Positions 1 to 8,977 of a DNA stretch of 64,000 nt are shown piece after piece (the stretch's first letter is position 1; each line of letters begins with the position of its first letter). Below the pieces are notes generated by a model. That model saw nothing but the letters and a program-made list of their open reading frames with translations. It searched no databases and was not told the DNA's origin. This DNA comes from Lihuaxuella thermophila (GTDB lineage: Bacteria > Bacillota > Bacilli > Thermoactinomycetales > Thermoactinomycetaceae). Both the position numbers and the translations under genes were made by a program. The stretch spans positions 58,878 through 122,877 of the forward strand of contig NZ_FOCQ01000013.1 in the NCBI RefSeq assembly GCF_900110165.1, read 5' to 3'.

Positions 1-4
1 AAAC

Positions 5-50
5 AAAGAGCTTTGCCTTCTCCTGTGGGAAGGGCAAAGCTCTTTTTGTT
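5..50. terminator. Strong bidirectional hairpin terminator
   Basis: A 13-bp perfect stem (5-17 with 33-45) is followed by a T run on the + strand and preceded by an A-rich tract, so it can stop transcripts from both directions. It sits just past the stop codon of the minus-strand HAD gene and probably ends that transcript. Confidence 0.85.
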
Positions 51-51
51 T

Positions 52-858
52 TCAGGCTTGCATGGCTGCCTGAGCATTGTAATCCAGGACCCATTCCGCC
101 GCTTCAGCCACGGATTTGGCAGTGTGTCGGGCTTCTTTTTGCACTTCCGGATCGGCATGGAACATGGCAAAGCTGTGCGGGGTGAGCTGAAGCATGGAGA
201 TATCATTGTAGGAATCCCCGATGCATGCCGTTTCGTGAGGCTTCAGATCCAGCTTGTCGAGCAATCGCTTTAAACCTGCTCCTTTGGAGATGTTGGGCGG
301 CATCAGGTCAATGCAGTCTCTGTCCGAGATGAACGTATCCACGCGGCCGGGAAATTGCTGATGAACTCGGGTTTCCAATTGCCTGATCTTCCCGATGTCC
401 CCGATGAAACAAATTTTGCTCGGCTGAATGGTTGTGCCGATTTCTTCGAGAACACCGGGATGCTCTTCCACGGGAAACATCATGCGGGATTCAATCCGGC
501 GGACATCTTCGGTGACGGAAGGGACCAGCATCCGGTCTTCCATACTGATGAAACCAACCAGCCCAAACGGAGCGGCTGCTTCATACAGATGGCGGGCCAG
601 GTTGCCTTCAAAGCTTGCCGCAAGCAGTCGCTCGCCCTCACGGGTGTATACGAACGCCCCGTTTTGGCTGATTCGGTGAAACGAACCGCCCAGTTGTTCC
701 ATCACCGATACCAGCTCCTTGTCCATTCTTCCCGAAGCGAGGCAAATGTGAATTCCCGCGTCCATCAGGGCGCGAATGGCCCGGCGGTCGTCTTCGCTGA
801 TCTGTTTTTCGTCATTAAACAAAGTGTTGTCCAAATCGCTCACAAATAGCTTGATCAT
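52..858 (-). CDS. Cof-type HAD-IIB phosphatase
   Basis: Predicted 268-aa cytosolic HAD-superfamily phosphatase of the Cof/YbjI type, a group that dephosphorylates sugar phosphates or other small phosphometabolites; the substrate cannot be read from the sequence. Motif I is DLDNT with nucleophile Asp8 and acid Asp10, motif II is Ser42 in CLASGR, motif III is the Lys in NISKG, and motif IV is GDSYND at 214-219. The ORF could start 10 codons upstream, but the ATG at 858 puts the first beta-strand (MIKLFVSD) at the N-terminus as in the family and follows a purine-rich GAGAGAGG stretch. It is monocistronic, ending at the hairpin at the left edge. Family certain, substrate unknown. Confidence 0.88.
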   Translation of the reverse strand: MIKLFVSDLDNTLFNDEKQISEDDRRAIRALMDAGIHICLASGRMDKELVSVMEQLGGSFHRISQNGAFVYTREGERLLAASFEGNLARHLYEAAAPFGLVGFISMEDRMLVPSVTEDVRRIESRMMFPVEEHPGVLEEIGTTIQPSKICFIGDIGKIRQLETRVHQQFPGRVDTFISDRDCIDLMPPNISKGAGLKRLLDKLDLKPHETACIGDSYNDISMLQLTPHSFAMFHADPEVQKEARHTAKSVAEAAEWVLDYNAQAAMQA

Positions 859-1095
859 GGCCTCTCTCTTTCTATCCGTAAAATACAATCTCTAGCTTAC
901 CATAATCCGGCGAACCTGTCAGGCGGGGCATGTTTTAAGGATCACCCAAATGTTACGGAATATTAAAGCCGGTATAAACCTTTTATGTCAGGATCGGAAT
1001 AGGGGAGGGATCTGATGAAGAAGGATTGTGGGGATGGGAAAGGGTAGGGTATAATTGACGGTTGTAAGAAACGAGAAATTTTAGGGGATAGAGGA

Positions 1096-2073
1096 ATGAA
1101 GCTCATAGTCACAATTTTGCTGGTGATGGGAAGCCTTCCCTTTATTGCATTTTTCGCATTTTTCGTCTGGTTTCGCGCGATCAAAACCCCGAAGCCGCCG
1201 TACAAACAGCCTTCCCGTTGGCTGAAGCCGCTGGAATGGAAGGATGATCAGGTGACGGTTGGCTGGGTAGGGCATTCAACAGTATGCATGAATGTTTACG
1301 GCACAAAAATCATGACCGATCCCGTGCTCGGGAATCGGGTGGGCCAGCATTTGGATTCAGAGGGCCGATGGCAAGTGGGCCCCAGACGCCATACCGCTCC
1401 TGCCCTCTCCCCGGAAGATGCGGGCCGAATCGACCTGATATTGCTGTCTCACGCTCATTTCGACCACTTTGATATCCCGACACTTACCAAATTGGCTTCT
1501 CCGGACACGCGGGTCATTACGGCAAAAGGAACTTCTCACTTGCTCAAAAACATCCCGTTCGGGCAGGTGACGGAGCTGGACGGGGAAGAGAGTGTTTTAC
1601 TGGACGATGGTGTCAAGGTGACGGCTGTTCCGGTGAAACATTGGGGGAATCGCTATCCCTGGAATCGAAGTTACGGGCATACCGGCTATTTGATTGAAAA
1701 AAACGGCACCCGCATCTTTTATCCCGGTGACACCGCCTACACGCCCGGCTTCCGCAAGCTGAGGGAAACAGGGGAGATCGATCTGGCCTTTATGCCGATT
1801 GGAGCGTATGCTCCGGATGCCTTGCTGAGGGCCCATTGCACCCCTGAACAGGCTTGGGAGATGTTTCTCGATACAGGGGCGAGATGGCTGGTGCCCATTC
1901 ACTGGGATACATTTGTGCTCTCCCACGAACCGGTGGATGAACCCATCCGGCGGCTATTGGAAGCAGCGGGGGATCAACAAGACCGCATTGTGATCAGAGA
2001 ACACGGCGCCGTGTTTCAATTCGTGAAAACACCGGTCATATCCGAAGGCAGCCCATTTCACACGGCGGGATGA
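1096..2073 (+). CDS. Metallo-beta-lactamase-fold hydrolase, RomA/NAPE-PLD-like
   Basis: 325-aa protein with an N-terminal hydrophobic segment (about residues 3-22) that should anchor it in the membrane, then a metallo-beta-lactamase fold. The metal site is visible as HAHFDH at 119-124, with later ligands in the VKHWG, PGDTAY and PIHWDT segments. The arrangement (GHSTV, TDPVLG, then HxHxDH) matches the RomA/YtnP-like and N-acyl-phosphatidylethanolamine phospholipase D group, which act on phospholipid-type or unknown esters and phosphodiesters. Start ATG follows GGGGATAGAGGA. It converges on recQ, and the two stop codons lie within one stem-loop. Substrate not assignable. Confidence 0.85.
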   Translation: MKLIVTILLVMGSLPFIAFFAFFVWFRAIKTPKPPYKQPSRWLKPLEWKDDQVTVGWVGHSTVCMNVYGTKIMTDPVLGNRVGQHLDSEGRWQVGPRRHTAPALSPEDAGRIDLILLSHAHFDHFDIPTLTKLASPDTRVITAKGTSHLLKNIPFGQVTELDGEESVLLDDGVKVTAVPVKHWGNRYPWNRSYGHTGYLIEKNGTRIFYPGDTAYTPGFRKLRETGEIDLAFMPIGAYAPDALLRAHCTPEQAWEMFLDTGARWLVPIHWDTFVLSHEPVDEPIRRLLEAAGDQQDRIVIREHGAVFQFVKTPVISEGSPFHTAG

Positions 2074-2081
2074 AATGGGCT
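2050..2081. terminator. Convergent stem-loop between MBL gene and recQ
   Basis: An 11-bp perfect inverted repeat (2050-2060 with 2071-2081) overlaps the 3' ends of both convergent genes. No clear T run follows on either strand, so it may act as a weak or RNA-stabilising hairpin. Confidence 0.5.
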
Positions 2082-4233
2082 ATGTCTTGGCTGAGAGGAG
2101 AAGCTGCCGTTTGGCGATGGCCGCTTTGATGGCCATATAAGTGACCTCTTCGGGAAGGGCATCCTTGATCGGGCGCAGTTTTTGCGCACCAAGTTCTTCG
2201 ATTTTCTGCATGATCAGTTCTTCATGCTCAGCGGGGATGAACCGGTTCCAATCCAAAGGAAGGCCATCCACTCCGCAGCGGAACAGATGATCTTCGATGG
2301 TTCCCGTGGAGAGTCCGCGCGTTTCGGCAATGTCGGCGATCGATTTTCCCTGTTGGTAGAGGCGGTAAGAAATCAAATGGCTGGGTTCTTTTTCGCTTTG
2401 TCCGGGCTCTGCCTCGTGTGTCACCAGAGGCGAGATGCCGTTTTGTTTCACATATTGTGCGATCACGGCCAAAAATTCTTCACCGTACATTTGATATTTC
2501 CGCTCACCCACTCCGGAGATGAGGAGCATGGCTTCTTTGTTCTGCGGCAGACGTTTGCACATTTCCTTCAAGGTACTGTCCGGAAAGATCATATACGGCG
2601 GTATTTGTTCCCGCTGTGACAGTTTCAGGCGCACGGCCCTTAATTCTTCAAACAAGCCGCCTGCCTGCCCGGACTGTTTCGGGCCATCTTTATAGATCTT
2701 TCTGAGTCCGGTTACTTTCCGCTCTCCTTTCAGCACTTCAATGGCTTTCGGTGTCAGTTTGGCAACCGGCAGCGAGTGGTTGTTCAAACGGATGTGAAGA
2801 TAACCTTCGGCCACCAGTTCCAGGCAGAGCTGGTGGATTTGTTTTTCCGTATACTCCTTCATGATTCCGTATGTAGAGAGCCCATCCAATTGCCATTCCA
2901 AAATCCGCTTGCTTTTGGAGCCTTTCAACACTTTCGAGACCGTCGATAACCCGAAACGCTCCTTCATCCGCTTGATGCAGGAAAAGATCTTTTGTGCTTC
3001 GGTGGTGAGATCGATTTCCTCTTCTTCCGTCAGTTTGCGGCAATTGCTGCACTTTCCGCAAGGCTCGCTGCCCGGATCGCCAAAATATTTCACAATCGTG
3101 GCTTGCAGGCACTGGCTGGTGTAACAATAATTGTGCATCTCTTGAAGTTTGCCGAATTCATGCTGTTTTCGCTCGGGAGAAAGCTCCGATTGTTCGATGA
3201 GAAACTTTTGCGTGTGCACATCCTGCGGACTGTACAGCAAGATGCATTCGCTCTCCTCCCCGTCACGGCCCGCCCGCCCCGCTTCCTGGTAATACGATTC
3301 CAGGTTTTTGGGAAGGTTGTAGTGAATGACAAAACGGACATTGGATTTGTCAATTCCCATGCCGAATGCATTGGTGGCGACAATGGCTTGCAGCTGGTCA
3401 TAGGAAAATTTCTCCTGGGCCCGTTCGCGTTCCTCGTCGCTCATGCCCGCATGATAGGCGGCCGTGGCAAATCCTTGCCCGGAAAGATCCTGATGGAGCT
3501 GGTCCACCTCTTTGCGGGTAGAGCAATAAATAATCCCCGTCTGCCGCGGATGCGCTTCCAGATACGCTCTGATAAACTCCCGCCTGTCTTCTTCATGCCT
3601 GACAGAAAAACTTAAATTGTCCCGCTGCAATCTCGTTGCATAGATGTGAGCCGGCTCGATGGATAAAAGGGAAGCGATGTCTTCGCGCACCTCAGGCGTT
3701 GCCGTCGCGGTCAGGGCAGCGATGATCGGCTTTCTGGGCAACTGCCGGATCATCTGGGCCATCGACCGGTAGCTGGGGCGGAAATCATGTCCCCATTGCG
3801 AGATACAGTGCGCCTCGTCGATCGTGACCAAATAGACGGGCAGGGTCTCAAAGATGGCGCGAAAGCGGCCGGATTCCAACCGTTCCGGCGCAATATACAG
3901 AAGCTTGTACTTCCCGGCCGTCATTTCCCTGATCCGCTCATCCATTTCTGTTAGGGTAAGTGAACTGTTTATGTATGTAGCGGGAATTCCCAGCTGTCTG
4001 AGCCCGTCCACCTGATCTTTCATCAACGAGATCAGCGGAGAGATCACAATCGTGATACCCGGAAACATCAAGGCCGGAATCTGGTAGCAGATCGATTTCC
4101 CTCCGCCGGTCGGCATAATTCCGAGTGTATTGTAGCCAGCCAGGATGCTCTCGATGATTTGCCGCTGACCGGGCCGAAAAGAAGAGTGCCCGTAGTACTT
4201 TTGCAGCAGTTCTTCCGCTTGCCGGAGCGTCAA
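2080..4233 (-). CDS. recQ: ATP-dependent DNA helicase RecQ
   Basis: 717-aa superfamily 2 3'-5' DNA helicase that unwinds recombination and replication intermediates. The N-terminal third shows the RecQ signature GHSSFRPGQ, Walker A (PTGGGKS), the DEAH box (IDEAHCISQWGHDF) and TATATP; the second RecA-like domain has STRKEVDQL and the arginine-finger region (QEAGRAGRDG). A zinc-binding set (CYTSQC...CGKCSNC) and winged-helix RQC domain follow, then an HRDC domain around ISGVGERKY, and a C-terminal helix-turn-helix (SIADIAETRGLS) as in Bacillales RecQ. Full length for the class. It stands alone on the minus strand, divergent from lplJ. Confidence 0.96.
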   Translation of the reverse strand: MTLRQAEELLQKYYGHSSFRPGQRQIIESILAGYNTLGIMPTGGGKSICYQIPALMFPGITIVISPLISLMKDQVDGLRQLGIPATYINSSLTLTEMDERIREMTAGKYKLLYIAPERLESGRFRAIFETLPVYLVTIDEAHCISQWGHDFRPSYRSMAQMIRQLPRKPIIAALTATATPEVREDIASLLSIEPAHIYATRLQRDNLSFSVRHEEDRREFIRAYLEAHPRQTGIIYCSTRKEVDQLHQDLSGQGFATAAYHAGMSDEERERAQEKFSYDQLQAIVATNAFGMGIDKSNVRFVIHYNLPKNLESYYQEAGRAGRDGEESECILLYSPQDVHTQKFLIEQSELSPERKQHEFGKLQEMHNYCYTSQCLQATIVKYFGDPGSEPCGKCSNCRKLTEEEEIDLTTEAQKIFSCIKRMKERFGLSTVSKVLKGSKSKRILEWQLDGLSTYGIMKEYTEKQIHQLCLELVAEGYLHIRLNNHSLPVAKLTPKAIEVLKGERKVTGLRKIYKDGPKQSGQAGGLFEELRAVRLKLSQREQIPPYMIFPDSTLKEMCKRLPQNKEAMLLISGVGERKYQMYGEEFLAVIAQYVKQNGISPLVTHEAEPGQSEKEPSHLISYRLYQQGKSIADIAETRGLSTGTIEDHLFRCGVDGLPLDWNRFIPAEHEELIMQKIEELGAQKLRPIKDALPEEVTYMAIKAAIAKRQLLLSAKT

Positions 4234-4466
4234 CGCCGATCGCCCCTTTCGACAAAAATCGTTCTCTATTTCCTATATATTACACGAACAAGTGTATTTG
4301 AGGACAGCCTTTCTTCCTGATTCTCACTTTATAAAAGAAGTCAAAGGAAATAGAGTTGCAGTGAACGACAGGCAATCTGGCAAGCAAAAATGAAAGATCT
4401 ATGAAAACCAGCCGTATTGTTCTACAATAAATGGGCAAAGATTCGCAGTCCAAGGGGGGACCCTCG

Positions 4467-5459
4467 TTGCTGTTTATAGATAACCAGAACATTACCGATC
4501 CGCGCATCAATCTGGCGATTGAAGAATATGCGCTCAAACATCTCGACATGGAGGATACGTACCTGCTTTTTTACATCAATGAGCCTTCGATCATTATCGG
4601 GAAACATCAGAATACGGTGGAAGAGATTCATGTCGACTATGTCCGTGAACACAATATCCATGTCGTGCGCCGCTTGTCGGGAGGCGGGGCGGTCTACCAT
4701 GACCTGGGCAACTTGAATTTCAGCTTTATCACCAAGGACGACGGGAAGAGTTTCGCCAATTTCCGCAAGTTTACCGAGCCGGTGATCCGGGCCTTGCGCA
4801 AACTGGGTGTTCCGGCGGAGCTGAGCGGGCGCAATGATATTCTCGCAGACGGGAAGAAGATCTCCGGCAATGCCCAATTTTCCACACGCGGCCGCATGTT
4901 CAGCCACGGGACGCTGATGTTTAACGTCGACCTGGAGCGGGTGGTCCAGGCACTCAATGTGAAGCAGGAAAAAATCGAGTCCAAAGGGATTAAATCGGTG
5001 CGCAGCCGGGTGGCCAACATCAGTGACTACCTGAAAGAGCCGATGACGATTCAGGAATTCAGACAGGTGCTCCTGGATTCGATTTTTGAAGGGCAGGCTC
5101 CCGTCCCTGAATATATTCTCACGGAAGCGGATTGGGAGAAGATCCGCGAGATTTCCAAAGAGCGCTACCAGAATTGGGACTGGAACTACGGCGAATCTCC
5201 GGAGTTTAACGTCCGGCACAGCAAGCGCTTCCCGGTAGGTTCCATCGATATCCGCCTCGAAGTGGGAGAAAAGGGAATCATCCAAAACTGCAAGATTTAC
5301 GGGGACTTTTTTGGTATCGGAGATGTCGCGGACATTGAACAGCGCTTGATCGGCAAACGTTATGACCGGCAAGAGATTGAGCAGGCGTTGGCCGATGTGG
5401 ACGTAAAACATTATTTTGGAAACATTACGCGGGAAGAATTCATCGATTTGGTGTATTAG
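4467..5459 (+). CDS. lplJ: Lipoate-protein ligase (LplJ type)
   Basis: 330-aa enzyme that activates free lipoate with ATP and transfers it to lipoyl domains of 2-oxoacid dehydrogenases and GcvH. It closely resembles B. subtilis LplJ along its length: the start MLFIDNQN, the lipoate-binding loop RRLSGGGAVYHDLGN, the catalytic-lysine segment GKKISGNAQF, and a C-terminal accessory domain ending HYFGN-type. The reading frame is open upstream to 4431, but a TTG at 4467 lies 6 bases after AAGGGGGGA and restores the family N-terminus, so I choose TTG. Single-gene unit with its own terminator. Confidence 0.93.
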   Translation: MLFIDNQNITDPRINLAIEEYALKHLDMEDTYLLFYINEPSIIIGKHQNTVEEIHVDYVREHNIHVVRRLSGGGAVYHDLGNLNFSFITKDDGKSFANFRKFTEPVIRALRKLGVPAELSGRNDILADGKKISGNAQFSTRGRMFSHGTLMFNVDLERVVQALNVKQEKIESKGIKSVRSRVANISDYLKEPMTIQEFRQVLLDSIFEGQAPVPEYILTEADWEKIREISKERYQNWDWNYGESPEFNVRHSKRFPVGSIDIRLEVGEKGIIQNCKIYGDFFGIGDVADIEQRLIGKRYDRQEIEQALADVDVKHYFGNITREEFIDLVY

Positions 5460-5470
5460 TCCGGCGTGGG

Positions 5471-5520
5471 AAACACTTGGTTTTTCCTGTATACGAAAGG
5501 AAGCCAAGTGTTTTTTTGTT
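5471..5520 (+). terminator. Rho-independent terminator of lplJ
   Basis: A 10-bp perfect stem (5471-5480 with 5504-5513) runs into a T-rich tail ending at 5520. Confidence 0.9.
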
Positions 5521-5710
5521 CAAACACAAAATATTAATCATAATGGTGGAATGCGAATGAACAGGATCATCATCTTTCGGTGCTTGGGGGAGGCGGAGGG
5601 AAGAAGCGTTAAAAGGAACAGACATAAATTTTTATTTATATATCAATGCGGTTCCATTTTTTTGATATGATTGAATTGCAGGTAAATCATTCGTTTGAGG
5701 GGGAGCATGA

Positions 5711-7501
5711 ATGAAAAAGCCGTTAAGCCAAACATGGGATTTGGATGTGTTTTTTCCGGGCGGAAGCCGTTCCAAAGAATTTGCTGCCTTTCTTCAGCGA
5801 TTGGAGAAAGATATTGAGCATCTGCAAAAACAGATCAAACAAATGGAGGTTCCCCAATCCACGCAAGCAACCGGAGATTTGGTCCAAACGGTCTACCTGG
5901 CCGATGAGATCCAGGGGCGGCTCAAGGAAGCGATCGCCTTTACGGAATGTTTGACTGCTCAAAATGTAAAAGATGAGCAAGCCAAGCTTTTGTACGCCCA
6001 GGTGGTTCAATTACATAGTGCTTACGAATCGGCTCTGATTGAACTTGACAAACTGATCCTGCAAATTCCGCAGGCGGTGTGGAACGAGTTTCTCGCAACC
6101 AAACCGATCAGTTCCGTCTCGTTTCCGCTGAACGAGCGCAGGGAACAGGCGATGGAGAAGCTCCCCCCGGAGCAGGAAGTGTTGGCCAACGATCTGGCCG
6201 TGGATGGTTATCATGCATGGCACGATTTGTATAACAAAGTGGTGGGGAGGGTAACCATCCCTGTTGAGAAGGATGGCAAGGTTCAGGAGCTTTCCGCGGG
6301 GCAGGCCTGGAACTTGTTCAGCCATGAAGACCGCTCCGTTCGCGCTTCCGTGTTTGCCAAGTGGGAGGAAAAATGGGGCAAGGAAGCCGAATTTTGCGCC
6401 CACGCCCTCAATCACCTGGGCGGTTTCCGCCTCCAATTATACCGGCACCGCGGCTGGAACTCCGTCCTGAAGGAGCCGTTGAAGATCAACCGGATGTCCG
6501 AACAAACCCTGCAGACCATGTGGGAAGTGATTGACCGGAATAAAGATCTGCTGGCGGCCTATTTACATCGCAAAGCCAAGCTGCTGGGGCTGGAAAAGTT
6601 AAGCTGGTACGACATTTCCGCCCCGGTTGGCGAAGTGTCCAAGAAAATCAGCTATGACGAAGCGGCCGACATCATCGTGGAGCAGTTTGAGCGCTTCAGC
6701 CCCAAGATGGCCCGGTTTGCCGAAAAAGCGTTTGAAGAGCGCTGGATCGAAGCGGAAGACCGTCCCAACAAAGGGCCCGGCGGTTTCTGTACCCCCTTTG
6801 GAGTGAGCAGGCAGTCGCGGATCTTTATGACCTATTCGGGAACCCCTGACAACGTGTCCACATTGGCTCACGAACTGGGGCACGCCTATCACCAGTATGT
6901 GATGGACGATCTCCCGCAACTGGTGCAAAACTATGCCATGAACGTGGCGGAAACGGCTTCCACCTTTGCCGAAATGCTGGTGGCCGATGCAGCGGTCAAA
7001 AATGCGGCCAACGAGCAGGAGCGTGTGGTGTTGCTGGAAGAGAAAGCGCAGAGTTGCACCGCGTTTCTGATGAATATTCACGCCCGCTTCCTGTTTGAAA
7101 CGGAATTCTACGAAAAGAGGAAAAAAGGGCTGCTCAGTGTGGAAGAACTCAATGAACTGATGGTCAGCGCACAGAAAAGGGCCTACCGGGAAGCGCTGGG
7201 CGGCTATGACCCGTATTTCTGGGCTTCCAAGCTCCATTTCTACATCACGGAAGTTCCGTTTTACAATTTTCCTTATACTTTCGGCTACTTGTTCAGCTAC
7301 GGCGTCTACGCCCGCGCGCTGGAAGAAGGCCGGGCGTTTGAGGAGAAATACATCCATCTGCTGCGGGATACCGGCCGCATGACGGTGGAAGAGCTGGCCC
7401 AAAAACATCTGGGTGTGCACTTAACCCGGCCCGATTTCTGGGAGAGCGCCGTCCATCTGGCTCTTGCCGATGTGAAGGAGTTCCTGCGGTTAACCGAGTA
7501 G
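5711..7501 (+). CDS. pepF: M3 family oligoendopeptidase (PepF)
   Basis: 596-aa zinc metallopeptidase of the M3B oligoendopeptidase F family, cytosolic, cleaving short peptides. The zinc motif HELGH is at 387-391 in the context TLAHELGHAYHQY, and the third ligand Glu lies in NVAETASTF about 25 residues later. An N-terminal helical region rich in Glu/Lys precedes the catalytic domain, as usual for PepF. No signal peptide. The ATG at 5711 follows TTTGAGGGGGAGC; an overlapping upstream ATG at 5708 is out of frame. No operon partners. Confidence 0.95.
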   Translation: MKKPLSQTWDLDVFFPGGSRSKEFAAFLQRLEKDIEHLQKQIKQMEVPQSTQATGDLVQTVYLADEIQGRLKEAIAFTECLTAQNVKDEQAKLLYAQVVQLHSAYESALIELDKLILQIPQAVWNEFLATKPISSVSFPLNERREQAMEKLPPEQEVLANDLAVDGYHAWHDLYNKVVGRVTIPVEKDGKVQELSAGQAWNLFSHEDRSVRASVFAKWEEKWGKEAEFCAHALNHLGGFRLQLYRHRGWNSVLKEPLKINRMSEQTLQTMWEVIDRNKDLLAAYLHRKAKLLGLEKLSWYDISAPVGEVSKKISYDEAADIIVEQFERFSPKMARFAEKAFEERWIEAEDRPNKGPGGFCTPFGVSRQSRIFMTYSGTPDNVSTLAHELGHAYHQYVMDDLPQLVQNYAMNVAETASTFAEMLVADAAVKNAANEQERVVLLEEKAQSCTAFLMNIHARFLFETEFYEKRKKGLLSVEELNELMVSAQKRAYREALGGYDPYFWASKLHFYITEVPFYNFPYTFGYLFSYGVYARALEEGRAFEEKYIHLLRDTGRMTVEELAQKHLGVHLTRPDFWESAVHLALADVKEFLRLTE

Positions 7502-7587
7502 AGGGAAAATGCTGATCAACACGGGGCTCTTTTTCTGTCGAGCAGTCCTGGAAAGAAGTCTGTCTTAAAGGATTGCGCGCGTTACAA

Positions 7588-7630
7588 TAAACTCCTCCCT
7601 GGCGGGCAGATTCCGTCAAGGAGGAGTTTA
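7588..7630. terminator. Inverted repeat downstream of the 52-aa minus-strand gene
   Basis: An 11-bp perfect stem (7588-7598 with 7620-7630) lies between pepF and the 3' end of the small minus-strand gene. It lacks a strong T run on either side. Likely a shared transcript end for the two convergent genes. Confidence 0.45.
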
Positions 7631-7643
7631 TATGCTTATGAGA

Positions 7644-7802
7644 TTATTCTTTTTCCGGTGATCTTTCCAACAGCCCGCTGTGCTTTTTCGTCTTCGCGAT
7701 GCCGACTTGATCGATCGCTCCGGTATGTTCATTCATGCCGTGCAATTCGCCGCTGATCTCCGTCAGGTCTTCACGCCTTCTTTTGTTGTCCGCTTTATCC
7801 AT
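7644..7802 (-). CDS. Small hydrophilic protein, 52 aa, unknown
   Basis: A 52-codon frame opens with MDKADNKRRREDL and ends LLERSPEKE. It has an ATG preceded by TGGAGG at a 7-base spacing, a very good Bacillota ribosome site, and no cysteine or hydrophobic run. The composition is highly charged (Lys, Arg, Glu, Asp), as in small acid- or DNA-associated proteins of spore formers, but I do not recognise a family. GC content is like the backbone rather than the AT-rich island just beyond it, so it is probably the last backbone gene before the island. Convergent with pepF. Confidence 0.6.
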   Translation of the reverse strand: MDKADNKRRREDLTEISGELHGMNEHTGAIDQVGIAKTKKHSGLLERSPEKE

Positions 7803-8081
7803 CACGAAACCTCCACTGTTTTACAATATTTGCTCTTCTTAGGATGGAGCCCCAGCGAAAAATTATGTATTCGGGATTCAATTGTGGTTTTGCTTACGGG
7901 TTCAGCCGAATGGATCAATACAAATATTAAACAACCTATGGAGAATTTAATGGATAATAATCAAATAACGCATGCTTTTTTTGAAAATATACTTTGTCAT
8001 ATGCTTGTCTAATTTTTCAGACTTCCCCATATAAAATAGGCTAATAATTATATTCTTCGTTTTGAGTCAAAAACTTAAAAC

Positions 8082-8381
8082 TTGATAATTATAAAAATAT
8101 CAACTAAATCATTGAAAAATAGAATTGTAAGAGAACTAGCAAATGATCCTAAACTCTCCAGAGCATTAAGAGGGGAAATAAAACGTGATATTAACGAAAT
8201 TAAGAGAAAATCGAAGAATAGACATGTACGAGTCAGAAAAAATATAAGAGTCCCTCAAGGGTATGATCTACATCATCGAAGAGGTTTTGAAGCAAGAAAA
8301 GGATTTAGTTATAGATATTCTGTTTTACAATTGAGGAAAGATCATAAAAGGTATCACAAAATACATGGTTATAGAAGATAG
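8082..8381 (+). pseudogene. Orphan C-terminal toxin-domain fragment, nuclease-like
   Basis: A 99-codon AT-rich frame without a convincing start: TTG at 8082 has no ribosome site, and the frame is closed just upstream. The C-terminal half reads RVPQGYDLHHRRGF...LRKDHKRYHKIHGYRR, the His-rich pattern (D-HH, then H-x4-HK-x-H) of HNH/EndoVII-fold toxin tips found at the ends of polymorphic and contact-dependent toxins. Directly downstream lie an SMI1/KNR4-type gene and other immunity-type genes, as expected behind a toxin tip. I read it as the leftover 3' end of a larger secreted toxin whose N-terminus is gone. The exact toxin family is not certain. Confidence 0.5.
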
Positions 8382-8404
8382 TTTCCTGTATGTTTTTATA
8401 ACGT

Positions 8405-8435
8405 GAAAATTTAGGGGGACCATGTCCCCCTCCTA
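8405..8435 (+). terminator. Hairpin between toxin tip and SMI1 gene
   Basis: AGGGGGA pairs with TCCCCCT across a short loop, directly after the toxin-tip stop codon. The T run behind it is poor, so termination strength is uncertain. Confidence 0.35.
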
Positions 8436-8494
8436 TTCGATGTATTGTTAAATTTTCTTAGCACATATCAAGTATTAAGGGAGTAGTAGTTGAA

Positions 8495-8935
8495 ATGAAA
8501 GATATAATAAATTTGATTTACGGTGGCAAACCCGGTGTAGATGAGGAAACACTAAATACTACCGAAAATTCTCTGGGAGCTAGTTTTCCTTCGCAATACA
8601 AAGAGCTCGTAAAACTTATAAATAATTGCGAAATAGGTGAATGGATTTTCTATCCGATTAAAGATCCCAAAAATATTAGGAAAACTTGGGATGACATTGT
8701 TAGAAATAACCAACCGTCAGTTAGATTTACCCATATACCGGAAGATTTAATCCAATTTGCTGAAAACGGAACTGGAAATAAACTTTGCTTTAAAATAAAT
8801 AATAATAAAATGGAAGAAGCAATATATTTTTGGGATTGCGAAACGGGTTTAACGGAAAAAATAGCTGATAATCTCAAACAGTTTATTCAACAAGAATATG
8901 AATTGGATAATGAAGTTGATCTAGATGATGAATGA
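8495..8935 (+). CDS. SMI1/KNR4 (SUKH) family immunity protein
   Basis: 146-aa acidic cytosolic protein. The N-terminal half carries the SUKH pattern: a helix ending in LGASFPSQYKELVKLINNCEIGEW, then beta-strands and a WDDIVRNNQ helix, and LIQFAENGTGNKLCFKI, matching the conserved 'I.FA..G.GD.FCFD' strand of SMI1/KNR4 proteins. SUKH proteins neutralise many polymorphic nuclease and deaminase toxins by direct binding. It lies 113 bases behind the toxin-tip fragment on the same strand, so it is probably the cognate immunity gene kept after the toxin decayed. ATG preceded by AAGGGAG. Confidence 0.8.
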   Translation: MKDIINLIYGGKPGVDEETLNTTENSLGASFPSQYKELVKLINNCEIGEWIFYPIKDPKNIRKTWDDIVRNNQPSVRFTHIPEDLIQFAENGTGNKLCFKINNNKMEEAIYFWDCETGLTEKIADNLKQFIQQEYELDNEVDLDDE

Positions 8936-8977
8936 TTGTTTATCTAACGTAGTGCACGAATATAGGGAGATGGTATT

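Noticed and set aside
355..849. Long + strand frame opposite the first HAD gene
   Set aside because: No ribosome site and no family pattern; it mirrors the coding frame of the minus-strand gene, whose motifs are clear.
4422..5507. 361-codon minus-strand frame across lplJ
   Set aside because: lplJ shows full family conservation; the reverse frame is a codon-usage shadow without start signals.
5560..5670. Short peptide ORF (MNRIIIFRCLGEAEG...) before pepF
   Set aside because: Weak site, no pattern, and it lies across the likely pepF promoter.
7680..8012. 110-codon + strand frame between pepF and the toxin tip
   Set aside because: It runs antisense through the 52-aa gene, which has a better ribosome site; no pattern of its own.
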